This document shows positions 55,083 to 63,887 of a stretch of DNA of 64,000 nucleotides, piece after piece (the stretch's first letter is position 1; every line of letters begins with the position of its first letter). The notes under the pieces are model-generated. The model was not told the origin of the DNA. It did no database searches and saw only the letters and a program-made list of their open reading frames with translations. The DNA is taken from positions 163,833 through 227,832 of the forward strand of contig NZ_BMDA01000005.1 in NCBI RefSeq assembly GCF_014635545.1. The letters run 5' to 3'. Position numbers and translations under genes: made by a program. The DNA comes from Acinetobacter courvalinii. Its GTDB lineage: Bacteria; Pseudomonadota; Gammaproteobacteria; Pseudomonadales; Moraxellaceae.

Positions 55083-57074
55083 ATGAAGATGAAAAAGCAG
55101 TGTGATTTAATAACAACAGGAAGACGTAAATCGAATAATAAGAACAGTTTCCGTCGTTTTATTGCCATGAGTGGAATGATTGCCTGTTCATCGGTCTATG
55201 CTTTGGATGAACAATTCAATGACGCCCTACGTGCTGCCAGCTCAGGTAACACGGCTTTGCTCGATCAATACCAATATTCAATGCAGAATGATGCATTGGG
55301 TTATTATCCAGAATACTGGAAACTGAATACTAATCTCGGCTTCCAGCCTGCCACCTCGATTATCAGTTTTGCTCAGCGTTATCCGCAATCCGCAATGGCT
55401 GAGAAACTCGCGGCCGATTATGTCGAAGAAAAAGTCAAACAGGCCAGCTTCGCCGATGCCAAGCCCGTACTCAGTTATGTCACCAATCCTGATCAGGAAG
55501 AAAGTTGTGCGGTAGCACAAGTGCGTGCCAAGACGGGCGATAGTCTGGTTTTTGCTGAATATAAAGACATCTGGCTGACCACCAGTACCCAACCTGAATC
55601 GTGTAATGGCTTGGGTCGTTTGATGCTGTCTAGCCCGTTAATGAGTACTCAAGATCGTCAGCAACGTTTGTGGGGACAATTGCGCGCAGGTCAATCTGGC
55701 CCAGCAATTGCGACAGCTCAAACCATGGGCTTGAATCTTTCGCTGGCTCAGTTTAACCAGATTCAGGCCAATCCATTGGGCTATTTATGGAGTGCCCCTA
55801 AGTCCAACGATGCCGATTATGCTTATCTGATTTTTGCGCTCGGTCGTGTTGCCGATAGTGACTTAACCAATGCTTTAGGTAATGTGCAACGTGTTGTTCA
55901 GGATGTGCCTCAACCTGTACAGAAATATCTTTACCGCACCATTGGCTATGTCGGTGGTACCACTGTGATGAAAAACGGTTTTAACCGTGAAGTGCTTAAT
56001 GCTTTCGATCAGAGTTATGGTTATCCATTTAGCCCGGAAGAAGCTGAAATCTACGCGCGTCAAGCGATTCGTTTCGGGGCCTGGGAAAGTCTGATTCGTG
56101 CCATTGATGCGATGTCGGTAACCCAAAAACAGGAAGATCGCTGGCAGTACTGGTTAGCACGTGCCTCTGAGCAACGTTCCGATGGTGGTTCCAAGCAGGC
56201 GGCTCAGCAGATTTATCGTAAACTGGCACAAGGTGGCGACGATTATCATAATTTGTTAGCCAAAGACCGTATCGGTGAACGCTATAACCATCAGCCTTAT
56301 AATGAACAGCCGAGCGCTCAAGATACCCAGCGTCTAAACCAGAATATTCATTTTCGACGTGCCTTTGCGTTAAGAAATATCAATGCACCTGCAAACTATA
56401 CCAACCGTGAATGGAACTGGGCCGTACGACAGGCTTATTTGCAACATGATGATGGTTTGTTGCTTGCTGCAGCAAAACGTGCGCATGACATGGGCTGGTA
56501 TGATCGTGCCATTTATGCGGCTGACCGGACCACCTCTCGTCATAACGATACCTATCGTTATGCAACACCGCACCGCAGCAATGTCACCAGTCATAGTTAC
56601 AATGCTGGTATTGATCCCGCTTGGGCATATGGTTTAATGCGCCAGGAAAGTCGTTTTGTGACCTCTGCACGTTCCAATGTCGGTGCAGGTGGCTTAATGC
56701 AGATTATGCCAAACACAGCAAAACTGATTGCACGCCAAATGGGTGAAACCTATAACCCTGCGGCATTAAGTGAAATGAATACCAATATTCGTTACGGTAC
56801 CTATTACCTTTCTATGATCCAGAGTCAATTGAGTGGCAGTTCGGTACTGGCAACGGCAGGCTATAACGCTGGTCCGAATCGTGCCCGTCGTTGGCAGCCG
56901 GATAATCAGACCATGGCCGCAGATCAGTACACCGAAACCATTCCATTACTGGAAACACGTGACTATGTGAAACATGTCATGACCAATGCCACGCACTATG
57001 GTGTGGTATTGGGACAGGGCGCACAGTCGTTAGAAAAACGCATGAGTACTATACCTGTGCGCAATAGTCCTTAA
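55083..57074 (+). CDS. slt: soluble lytic murein transglycosylase
   Basis: Cleaves the MurNAc-GlcNAc bond of peptidoglycan with formation of 1,6-anhydro ends. The 663-residue protein has a long helical superhelix (about 30-480) and a C-terminal SLT lysozyme-like domain with catalytic E522 in LMRQESRF, GLMQIMPNTAK and YNAGPNRARRW. The first 40 residues are basic then hydrophobic (MIACSSVYA), a signal peptide with a long n-region. ATG 55083 is preferred over a preceding TTG. The next gene begins 78 bases after it. Confidence 0.92.
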   Translation: MKMKKQCDLITTGRRKSNNKNSFRRFIAMSGMIACSSVYALDEQFNDALRAASSGNTALLDQYQYSMQNDALGYYPEYWKLNTNLGFQPATSIISFAQRYPQSAMAEKLAADYVEEKVKQASFADAKPVLSYVTNPDQEESCAVAQVRAKTGDSLVFAEYKDIWLTTSTQPESCNGLGRLMLSSPLMSTQDRQQRLWGQLRAGQSGPAIATAQTMGLNLSLAQFNQIQANPLGYLWSAPKSNDADYAYLIFALGRVADSDLTNALGNVQRVVQDVPQPVQKYLYRTIGYVGGTTVMKNGFNREVLNAFDQSYGYPFSPEEAEIYARQAIRFGAWESLIRAIDAMSVTQKQEDRWQYWLARASEQRSDGGSKQAAQQIYRKLAQGGDDYHNLLAKDRIGERYNHQPYNEQPSAQDTQRLNQNIHFRRAFALRNINAPANYTNREWNWAVRQAYLQHDDGLLLAAAKRAHDMGWYDRAIYAADRTTSRHNDTYRYATPHRSNVTSHSYNAGIDPAWAYGLMRQESRFVTSARSNVGAGGLMQIMPNTAKLIARQMGETYNPAALSEMNTNIRYGTYYLSMIQSQLSGSSVLATAGYNAGPNRARRWQPDNQTMAADQYTETIPLLETRDYVKHVMTNATHYGVVLGQGAQSLEKRMSTIPVRNSP

Positions 57075-57151
57075 ACACACGAAGATGTTTAATTGAGATA
57101 ATGAAGTTTTTGCATTTGATGAAAGCCGTCGACTTATTAAAAGGGAAGTGG

Positions 57152-57787
57152 ATGAAAGCGATACAGGCATTGTTCTGTTATCTGGCCTTATCATTCGCTG
57201 CACCGTTATATGCAGCTGATAAACAGGATGTTGCCGGTTATGTCATGCATGTACAAATGACGCCTGCTGCCTGCGCATTTGATTCATCAAGACAAAAACA
57301 ACGTAAATGTCTGGAAGGCTATTCGCTGACCATTGCAAGTTTGCTGCCTGAAGTGCCATTAAACCGGGATTGCTCGACCAAGACTTCTGCGAGATTGTCA
57401 CCGTTACAAGCGAAAGTGGTTGCACGGGTTATGCCGGATGAAAATGCTCGGGTACAACTATGGCAGGATGTGGGCGGCTGTATGCCAATGAATGCCAGCC
57501 AATATTTTAGAACCATTATTAATTTCGCTGAACGCCTGAAAATACCGGCTGACTTGACCAGTCCAAATACCATTGAAGTACAAAAAGAAAGTCTGAGACA
57601 GCAATTTACCAAGCTCAATCCATCGTTGCCGCCAAATGGCATCCGCTTCACCTGCCAATCTTCAAAATTTAATTCGGTTTTGACGGAAATTCGGGTTTGT
57701 TATCAGAAAAATGGTCAATATAAACAATGTGCTAGCCATATTGTGACGGGCTGCCCAAGTGAGTTTACGATTAAAGGCAGTTATTAG
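57152..57787 (+). CDS. RNase T2-fold protein with degenerate catalytic motifs
   Basis: A 211-residue exported protein. A signal peptide covers 1-22 (LSFAAPLYA). The layout, GYVMHVQMTPAAC, YSLTIASLLPE, a region YFRTIINFAERLKIP, FTC near residue 168 and LTEIRVCYQKNGQYKQC at the end, follows the RNase T2 pattern. However, the two catalytic motifs are altered: HGLWP reads ASLLP (about 62-66), and HEWxKHGxC reads LWQDVGGCM (about 103-111), so both catalytic histidines are absent. An RNA-binding or inhibitory role is possible. ATG 57152 is chosen for GGGAAG upstream and the signal peptide. Family call is by pattern, moderate. Confidence 0.65.
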   Translation: MKAIQALFCYLALSFAAPLYAADKQDVAGYVMHVQMTPAACAFDSSRQKQRKCLEGYSLTIASLLPEVPLNRDCSTKTSARLSPLQAKVVARVMPDENARVQLWQDVGGCMPMNASQYFRTIINFAERLKIPADLTSPNTIEVQKESLRQQFTKLNPSLPPNGIRFTCQSSKFNSVLTEIRVCYQKNGQYKQCASHIVTGCPSEFTIKGSY

Positions 57788-57954
57788 GCTTTTACCTAGT
57801 TTGATTTGTATTTTCTATTAGACTTTCGTTGAAATTCATTCTCTTTTACATGCATATGCATTCGCTTTAGAGTACAATCTTTGCCGTTTATGATAATTCG
57901 GTTGAATAACAATAACGTTCAATCGTGCTAACGCATCTCATTGGAGAATATCAC

Positions 57955-58941
57955 ATGAAGCAACCCGTTCGTGTTGCCGTTACAGGCGCTGCTGGTCAAA
58001 TTGGTTATAGCTTATTATTCCGTATCGCAAGCGGCGAAATGTTAGGTAAAGATCAACCAGTCATTTTACAATTGCTTGAAGTTCCTTTTGAGAAAGCTCA
58101 ACAAGCGCTTAAAGGCGTGATGATGGAACTTGATGACTGTGCTTTCCCGTTATTGGCAGGCATGATCGGGACTGATGATCCTAAAGTTGCATTTAAAGAT
58201 GCTGATTACGCGTTATTAGTTGGTTCACGTCCACGTGGTCCAGGTATGGAACGTGCTGACTTATTAAAAGTAAATGGCGAAATCTTCATTGGCCAAGGCC
58301 AAGCATTGAACGAAGTTGCAAGCCGTGACGTTAAAGTATTGGTTGTGGGTAACCCTGCGAACACCAATGCTTACATCGCAATGAAATCTGCTCCAGATCT
58401 TCCTGCTAAAAACTTCACAGCAATGTTGCGTCTTGACCACAACCGTGCGTTGACTCAACTTGCTCAAAAAGCAGGTGTTGCAGTTTCTGACATCGAAAAC
58501 ATGACTGTTTGGGGTAACCACTCTCCAACTATGTATGCTGACTACCGTTTCGCAACAGCAAATGGCGTAAGCTTAAAAGACAAAATCAACGATGCGGCTT
58601 GGAACAAAGATGTGTTCCTTCCAACTGTTGGTAAACGTGGTGCTGCGATTATCGAAGCGCGTGGTTTGTCTTCAGCTGCTTCAGCTGCGAATGCTGCAAT
58701 TGACCATATGCGTGACTGGGCGTTGGGTACTAACGGCAAATGGGTCACTATGGGTATTCCATCTGATGGTTCTTATGGTATTCCTGAAGGCGTAATGTTC
58801 GGTTTTCCTGTAACCACTGAAAACGGTGAATACAAAATCGTTCAAGGTTTAGAAATCGACGAATTCAGCCGTGAGCGTATCAACTTCACGCTGAACGAGC
58901 TTGAAGAAGAACGTGCAGCGATTGCTGACATGGTTAAATAA
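57955..58941 (+). CDS. mdh: malate dehydrogenase
   Basis: Oxidises malate to oxaloacetate with NAD in the TCA cycle. The 328-residue protein has [14 protein letters not shown] (6-20), a dinucleotide fold, [13 protein letters not shown] and the active-site [12 protein letters not shown]. It belongs to the LDH-like long Mdh form used by Acinetobacter and Pseudomonas relatives. GGAGA at 57943-57947 supports ATG 57955. A strong terminator follows. Confidence 0.97.
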   Translation: MKQPVRVAVTGAAGQIGYSLLFRIASGEMLGKDQPVILQLLEVPFEKAQQALKGVMMELDDCAFPLLAGMIGTDDPKVAFKDADYALLVGSRPRGPGMERADLLKVNGEIFIGQGQALNEVASRDVKVLVVGNPANTNAYIAMKSAPDLPAKNFTAMLRLDHNRALTQLAQKAGVAVSDIENMTVWGNHSPTMYADYRFATANGVSLKDKINDAAWNKDVFLPTVGKRGAAIIEARGLSSAASAANAAIDHMRDWALGTNGKWVTMGIPSDGSYGIPEGVMFGFPVTTENGEYKIVQGLEIDEFSRERINFTLNELEEERAAIADMVK

Positions 58942-58965
58942 TTTATCAGTTTGATAAATTGAAAA

Positions 58966-58992
58966 AAGCACTCTCTATAGAGTGCTTTTTTT
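58966..58992 (+). terminator. intrinsic terminator of mdh
   Basis: Perfect 9-bp stem AAGCACTCT/AGAGTGCTT with loop CTAT and T-run. Confidence 0.92.
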
Positions 58993-59097
58993 ATACATGA
59001 ATCACAAAAAACAACAAGAAAATATAGACATACCTAAGCATATCTGCTGGGTTTGCTGATAAATTATTTTGATCGGAAGCACTTATGGAGAATAACA

Positions 59098-59343
59098 ATG
59101 TTTGAACAACAACCCACACTGGAACTTTTATTTGAGCAACTTGGGCTTGGGGCAGATGATGCTGCAATTGAAAGTTTTGTGAAAACGCATCAGCTCGGTG
59201 CTGATCAGAAATTGCATGAAGCCGAGTTCTGGAGTGCGGGTCAGCGAGATTTTCTAAAAAGTCACTGGGACAAAGATGATGACTGGGCCATTGTAATTGA
59301 TGAGCTGAATCAGCAGTTGCATGTAGACAGTACCAAGTCATGA
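59098..59343 (+). CDS. DUF2789 protein
   Basis: An 81-residue soluble acidic protein matching DUF2789: MFEQQPTLELLFEQLGLGAD at 1-20, KLHEAEFWSAGQRDFLK and DDDWAIVIDELNQQL. Function unknown. ATG 59098 follows GGAG at 59087-59090. Convergent with the gene at 59366 with 22 bases between. Confidence 0.82.
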   Translation: MFEQQPTLELLFEQLGLGADDAAIESFVKTHQLGADQKLHEAEFWSAGQRDFLKSHWDKDDDWAIVIDELNQQLHVDSTKS

Positions 59344-59365
59344 TTCGATAAAAATAAAGCTCACA

Positions 59366-59893
59366 TCAGTGAGCTTTATTGCGTAATAGGGTACTAAACC
59401 AGTCTTCTTTACGGACTTCAACAAAAGCGGGGTGAAGCTGTAGTAATTCCAGATCATGCTCTAGGCAAGACACATACTTTTTCAACCAGTGTCGTGTTAA
59501 GGCCTGTTCTTGCTTAACGGCAGATGCATAAGCCAAAAAGAAATAAATATCCAGATGCTCATGATGTGCCAGCGGTTTCAAGATCTGCTGAGTAATGAGG
59601 GCAAAACGTTGCTCTTTGGTCAGCTCGAAATAAATCATATAAGCTTTGGCTAAAGTCAACGACAGGTTGAGATACAGGCTTAATGGCATTTCCTCATATT
59701 CAATACGTGCCTGTTCAAGCAATACGATTGCTTCTTGCAAGAAATGCAACTGTTCCTGACGTACATGACTTATTACAACCAGCTGTAAACGCAGGTCTGC
59801 ACGCTCTAAAGCAAGTTCAGGACTATTGTTCTCTAAAAAGAGTTGGTCAGTTTCACCAATGCGTGCAATGACTTGTTTAGTTTCGTTCGACAT
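59366..59893 (-). CDS. unknown helical, TPR-like protein
   Basis: A 175-residue helical protein without signal or membrane segment. Repeated helical pairs (LQEAIVLLEQARIEYEEMPLS, LYLNLSLTLAKAYMIYFELT, DIYFFLAYASAVKQEQAL) have TPR-like spacing, but no family is certain. It lies 65 bases downstream of the oxygenase gene on the same strand and may share its transcript. Confidence 0.68.
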   Translation of the reverse strand: MSNETKQVIARIGETDQLFLENNSPELALERADLRLQLVVISHVRQEQLHFLQEAIVLLEQARIEYEEMPLSLYLNLSLTLAKAYMIYFELTKEQRFALITQQILKPLAHHEHLDIYFFLAYASAVKQEQALTRHWLKKYVSCLEHDLELLQLHPAFVEVRKEDWFSTLLRNKAH

Positions 59894-59957
59894 GTATTGA
59901 TCCAGAATCGTCAGTTATGCCTAGGTATATAAGGCTGTTTTTAGCAATTTAAAGGGC

Positions 59958-60569
59958 TTAGCCCTGATTCCAGATTGAGCTTCCGCTACGTAACCATGCA
60001 GTAATCGACAGGCGCTGTTGTTTTGAACGTAGAACCTCATGTAATAAATCGCTCTGGAAAATCGCCAGACGATTAGGTGAGGGCTGGATAATATGCCATT
60101 GACCATTTTTATCCTGCAAACGTAATTGGCCGCCCCAGTCCTCTTGCCAGCTTTCATGCACATAGAATACGGTGGAAATCATCCGGTCATTTTTTTGTTG
60201 CGGATTGTCACGATGCAAAGCATAAAATTCACCGGCGTTATAGCAGGCAAAATGTGCTTCTACTTCTTTGATGCCGAGATAAAAGGCCTGATTTAAAGTT
60301 TGTGATAATACTTCTAAGGCCTTGAGATGCTGTTGGGCAATCGGTAACTGACCATCAATCCACAGGATATGGTCACTCCGGATATGACTGACCACACCAT
60401 TTTGTACTCCCGCTGCTCTGAATTCCGCAAGATGAGAGGTGCATTCATGAACAAGAGAGTGTACATATTCATGTGAATAGACATCATCAATCACGGCAAA
60501 GCCAAATTCATTTAAATCATCCAGAATTTGCTCTAAATTCCATGATTCAGCAAGAGAGGTTGGTTGCAT
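59958..60569 (-). CDS. 2-oxoglutarate/Fe(II) oxygenase (prolyl hydroxylase type)
   Basis: A 203-residue 2OG-Fe(II) dioxygenase of the P4Hc/PiuC-like fold. The iron triad is H119-x-D121 (YALHRDNP) and H177 (DLLHEVL), and R186 in QQRLSITAW binds 2-oxoglutarate. GGQLRLQD and IFQSDLLHEV are the jelly-roll strands. The substrate may be a protein residue, as in prolyl hydroxylases of EF-Tu or a ribosomal protein, but this is inference. Confidence 0.85.
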   Translation of the reverse strand: MQPTSLAESWNLEQILDDLNEFGFAVIDDVYSHEYVHSLVHECTSHLAEFRAAGVQNGVVSHIRSDHILWIDGQLPIAQQHLKALEVLSQTLNQAFYLGIKEVEAHFACYNAGEFYALHRDNPQQKNDRMISTVFYVHESWQEDWGGQLRLQDKNGQWHIIQPSPNRLAIFQSDLLHEVLRSKQQRLSITAWLRSGSSIWNQG

Positions 60570-60660
60570 GGCACTCCAGTTTAGGATGGGTTGGATTAAA
60601 GTGCGATTTTAGACGATCACATCAACGCTAAAGAATAGTTGAGGGGTCGCTGATATTTCA

Positions 60661-60898
60661 ACCATGCCTTGCGTTATAAGCTAAAACGACATAAACGAGG
60701 CATGGAACGTAGGCAATGGCGATCCCCTTGTCAAGTTTCATAACGAAGTTTAGGGCAGTTTTAGCTATAACCCTGAGCAAAAGCAAAGCATTGCTTTGAT
60801 TGCAGTGCAAGGCGAAGCTCAAGGACTGCGACATTTTTTGCTGCTTCGGCGTTATGCTTTTCTTATTTAGAATGCTAAATTTCGAAAACCATGCCTTG
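60661..60898. repeat. repeat-rich 444-base gene-free stretch between oxygenase and rlmJ
   Basis: Between the genes ending at 60569 and starting at 61014 no gene is visible. ACCATGCCTTG occurs at 60661-60671 and 60888-60898, each followed by a variant of an AGCTAAAA tail. CCATGCCT (60662-60669) is inverted as AGGCATGG (60698-60705). GTTATAAGCTAAAAC (60673-60687) pairs with GTTTTAGCTATAAC (60758-60771) with one bulge. CAAAGC-ATT-GCTTTG stands at 60784-60798. It resembles a decayed MITE or a structured RNA. Confidence 0.55.
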
Positions 60899-61013
60899 TA
60901 TCAGCTAAAAAATGTCAACAGTCGCAATGAGAGCTAGGGCTCGCAAGGTGAAATGTCATCGGCCCCTATTTTCATGTTAAACTACCTGCTGAATTGAGGA
61001 ATAAATTGTCAAC

Positions 61014-61871
61014 ATGAATTACCGTCACCATTTCCATGCGGGTAACTTTGCCGATGTGATGAAGCATGTACTTTTGCTTCAACTGCTTGCTCGCTTAAAT
61101 ACGAAAGATAAACCTTATCGATATATTGATACCCATGGTGGTGCCGGTAAATATGATTTATCGACTTCTGAAGCACAAAAATCAGGTGAATTCTTAACGG
61201 GTATCCATCGCTTGGTCAAACTTGACGATTCGATTAAACGAAATGCACCGGAAGGTGTAAAACAATATCTTAAAATTGTTGAAGATATGCGTGCAGCTTC
61301 GGGCAAAGGTGCTTATCCAGGATCACCTTGGTTTGCGCTTGAAGGCATGCGTGAAACAGATAAAGCGACTGTGTTTGAAATGCAGCGTGACGTGTTTCAG
61401 CAATTATATTTTAATATTCGCGATAAACGTGCCGGCCTGCATGAGCGTGATTTTTATGAAGGTCTGATGGGGGTCATTCCACCAAAAGAAAAGCGTGGAT
61501 TGGTCATGATTGACCCACCTTACGAAATCGAGCGTAAAGATTTCCCACAGCTGGTTGAATTACTGCAAACCGCTCATAAAAAATGGCCAACAGGGGTATT
61601 CGCTGTTTGGTATCCAATCAAAGATCGCGCGATGATTGACCGTTTTGAAAAGAAAATGTTGAAAACCGGTATTCGCCGTCAATTGATTTGTGAAATTTGT
61701 GTATGGCCAGATGACACACCAGTCGGTTTGAATGGTTGTGGTTTGTTGGTGATCAATCCACCTTGGAAATTCTCGGAAGATGCGGATCAGGCATTACAAT
61801 GGTTATTTCCACATTTGCGTATGAGTGAAAATGGTGGACATGCTGCAGTGCGTTGGTTGGTGGGTGAATAA
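61014..61871 (+). CDS. rlmJ: 23S rRNA (adenine2030-N6)-methyltransferase
   Basis: RlmJ methylates A2030 of 23S rRNA. The 285-residue protein starts MNYRHHFHAGNFADVMKHV, has the S-adenosylmethionine motif IDTHGGAGKYDL (about 38-49) and the catalytic DPPYE (167-171), and ends with CGLLVINPPW. The 28-base gap to pssA suggests co-transcription. Confidence 0.95.
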   Translation: MNYRHHFHAGNFADVMKHVLLLQLLARLNTKDKPYRYIDTHGGAGKYDLSTSEAQKSGEFLTGIHRLVKLDDSIKRNAPEGVKQYLKIVEDMRAASGKGAYPGSPWFALEGMRETDKATVFEMQRDVFQQLYFNIRDKRAGLHERDFYEGLMGVIPPKEKRGLVMIDPPYEIERKDFPQLVELLQTAHKKWPTGVFAVWYPIKDRAMIDRFEKKMLKTGIRRQLICEICVWPDDTPVGLNGCGLLVINPPWKFSEDADQALQWLFPHLRMSENGGHAAVRWLVGE

Positions 61872-61909
61872 CCCATCAACGTCCAAATATTCTTGAGGAA
61901 TTGAAAATA

Positions 61910-62743
61910 ATGACAAATTCTCTTAAACCTGATTCTGATTTAAATAAAGATGCCCATTCTTTTGATGGCATCACTTTTGAAGTAGAAGAAGAAGAGCATA
62001 CGCACGAAGGACAAAAAGTGAAACGTCGTGGCATTTATTTGTGGCCGAATTTAATTACAACGGCTGCACTTCTTTCTGGTTTCTACTCAATTATTGCCAG
62101 TATGAATGGCAATTTTAACCAGGCAATCTATGCCATTTTCCTGGCTGCATTACTTGATGGTTTGGATGGACGCGTGGCACGTGCAATTGGTGCGCAAAGT
62201 GCATTTGGTGAACAATACGACTCACTTTCTGACTTATTGGCTTTTGGTGTGGCGCCTGCAATCTTGATGTATAGCTGGAGCTTGCATGACCTTGGGCGTA
62301 TTGGTTTAGCCTGTTGCTTTATCTATACCGCTTGTGCAGCTTTCCGTCTAGCGCGTTTCAATGTACAGATTGGTGTAGTGGATAAGCGTTATTTTATCGG
62401 AATTGCCAGTCCGCTTGCTGCCGTTACCGTGATTTCATTAGTATGGGTTGGTCGTGATTTCCCGTTTATCTTTGATTTAAGAGATATTGTGATTCAGGTG
62501 ATTAATTCGGTGGTCATGGTCGCAGTCGGTTTACTGATGATTTCGAACATCAAATACTATTCATTTAAACAAATGGATCGTAAACGTGTACCTTTTGTCG
62601 TGATGTTGCCTGTGGTCTTGATTTTTGCTGCAATCACGTACAACATTCCTGTAGGGATCTTGATTGTATGTATTCTCTATGTGCTTTCAGGCTTTGTAAC
62701 GACTTTGTTTGCTAAAAAGAATGATGAAAAAATAACAACCTAA
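61910..62743 (+). CDS. pssA: CDP-diacylglycerol-serine O-phosphatidyltransferase
   Basis: Makes phosphatidylserine from CDP-diacylglycerol and serine at the inner membrane. The 277-residue protein has the CDP-alcohol phosphotransferase motif DGLDGRVAR with SAFGEQYDSLSD at about 85-110, and some eight membrane helices. The N-terminal 40 residues are charged and soluble (EVEEEEHTHEG). ATG 61910 is chosen; a TTG at 61901 is nearer GAGGA but adds only three residues. This is the integral Pss type found in Acinetobacter, unlike the peripheral E. coli enzyme. Confidence 0.93.
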   Translation: MTNSLKPDSDLNKDAHSFDGITFEVEEEEHTHEGQKVKRRGIYLWPNLITTAALLSGFYSIIASMNGNFNQAIYAIFLAALLDGLDGRVARAIGAQSAFGEQYDSLSDLLAFGVAPAILMYSWSLHDLGRIGLACCFIYTACAAFRLARFNVQIGVVDKRYFIGIASPLAAVTVISLVWVGRDFPFIFDLRDIVIQVINSVVMVAVGLLMISNIKYYSFKQMDRKRVPFVVMLPVVLIFAAITYNIPVGILIVCILYVLSGFVTTLFAKKNDEKITT

Positions 62744-62760
62744 AATTCAGGAGGTTCAGT

Positions 62761-63819
62761 ATGCCAATATTGATGAGTAATAATCAATTAAAGCAGCTGA
62801 ACCTCAATAAGTCAGATGCTTTAACTTTTTACCCGCCTAAGGGATTATTTAAAATTGTTTATCAGGCCCTGATCCTGCCGAATTTGCCTGAGCCATTTCA
62901 TTATTTCAATTTTATTAGCCTGATTGGGCAACCCCGTATTCCGATTTGCTATAACGCCAGTGCCATTACTACAACCGCGATTGATACGGCTACTGTTCTG
63001 GTCAGTAGCAGCGCATCCACGGTGGGGCATCTGAAAAGCTATAGTGCAAAAGAACAATGCCAGTTAGAAGTAGATCGCTATCAGTTTCTTGATGTTGATC
63101 ATATTCAGGCCGATTTTCCTCATTATTATTTTAAACGGAATGATGAAGAACTCAGTTGTCAGCTCAAAGTGAAGATATGCACAGATATTGAAAATCACTC
63201 GGCTCTGCAATGGGGGGTGGCAGATTACTGGTATGTTTCTTGCCAATGTGAGGGTGAAATTGTCTATAAAAAACAAAAATACCAAATTGAAGCGCGAGGT
63301 GTCTTAAAACATGCCCGGGCGATTTATTTTCCTTTTATCGCTTTTCATTTTTTCACCTATCAAATTATTCAGATTCATCCTGATTTGCAAATCATCATGT
63401 CTGAACTCAGAAACCAATGGAATAACATTGTCTTTTCACGGATAGAAATACAAACAAAAGAGATCAATGTTGTCTATGAACATCAAGTCGTTCTGGATAT
63501 CACCCGTGTATATCCGAAAGTCAAAACACCGAATGGGCGGGAAATGTATTTGCCACGAGAGTTTATTTGGCAGTACCAAGAAAAAGATGAAGTGATTTTC
63601 CAGTTACAAGCCAAAAGTCGGGGAGATTATAAGTTTGGTCTTGCTGCCGGATATGTAGGCAGCTTTCATTACCAGCTATTATGGAAAAATAAAAATTATG
63701 AAGGCACTGGATACTGTGAATATATCGATTGCAGACCATTACATTGGCAGGAAAAAAATAAAACCGAGCAAATAATCGACCAAATTCCGCATTTTCAGCC
63801 TTATTTGTGTAAAAAATAG
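62761..63819 (+). CDS. DUF6670-like protein of unknown function
   Basis: A 352-residue soluble protein, possibly of DUF6670. It starts MPILMSNNQLKQLNLN and contains GLFKIVYQALILPNLPEP, FISLIGQPRIPI (about 51-62), a Cys-containing beta-rich centre (QWGVADYWYVSCQCEG about 150-165) and GYCEYIDCRPLHWQ near the end. The mixed beta pattern recalls lipocalin-like domains in carotenoid-related proteins, which is speculative. AGGAGG at 62749-62754 gives a perfect ribosome site. It is 17 bases after pssA, so in the same operon. Confidence 0.7.
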   Translation: MPILMSNNQLKQLNLNKSDALTFYPPKGLFKIVYQALILPNLPEPFHYFNFISLIGQPRIPICYNASAITTTAIDTATVLVSSSASTVGHLKSYSAKEQCQLEVDRYQFLDVDHIQADFPHYYFKRNDEELSCQLKVKICTDIENHSALQWGVADYWYVSCQCEGEIVYKKQKYQIEARGVLKHARAIYFPFIAFHFFTYQIIQIHPDLQIIMSELRNQWNNIVFSRIEIQTKEINVVYEHQVVLDITRVYPKVKTPNGREMYLPREFIWQYQEKDEVIFQLQAKSRGDYKFGLAAGYVGSFHYQLLWKNKNYEGTGYCEYIDCRPLHWQEKNKTEQIIDQIPHFQPYLCKK

Positions 63820-63859
63820 ACGCTTGGTTAAATTATTTAAATAAAAATAGAAAAGGGTG

Positions 63860-63887
63860 TTGCATTGGGTTAGGAATGCTGTAGAAT
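63860..63887 (+). promoter_or_regulatory. strong promoter at the right edge, possibly rRNA operon P1
   Basis: TTGCAT at 63860-63865, 16 bases, then TAGAAT at 63882-63887, followed by a GC-rich start region (GCACATCC). The next 110 bases are AT-rich with a CTTGTT/AACAAG hairpin and no open frame, as in rRNA leaders. The operon itself would lie beyond the window, so this is unproven. Confidence 0.45.
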
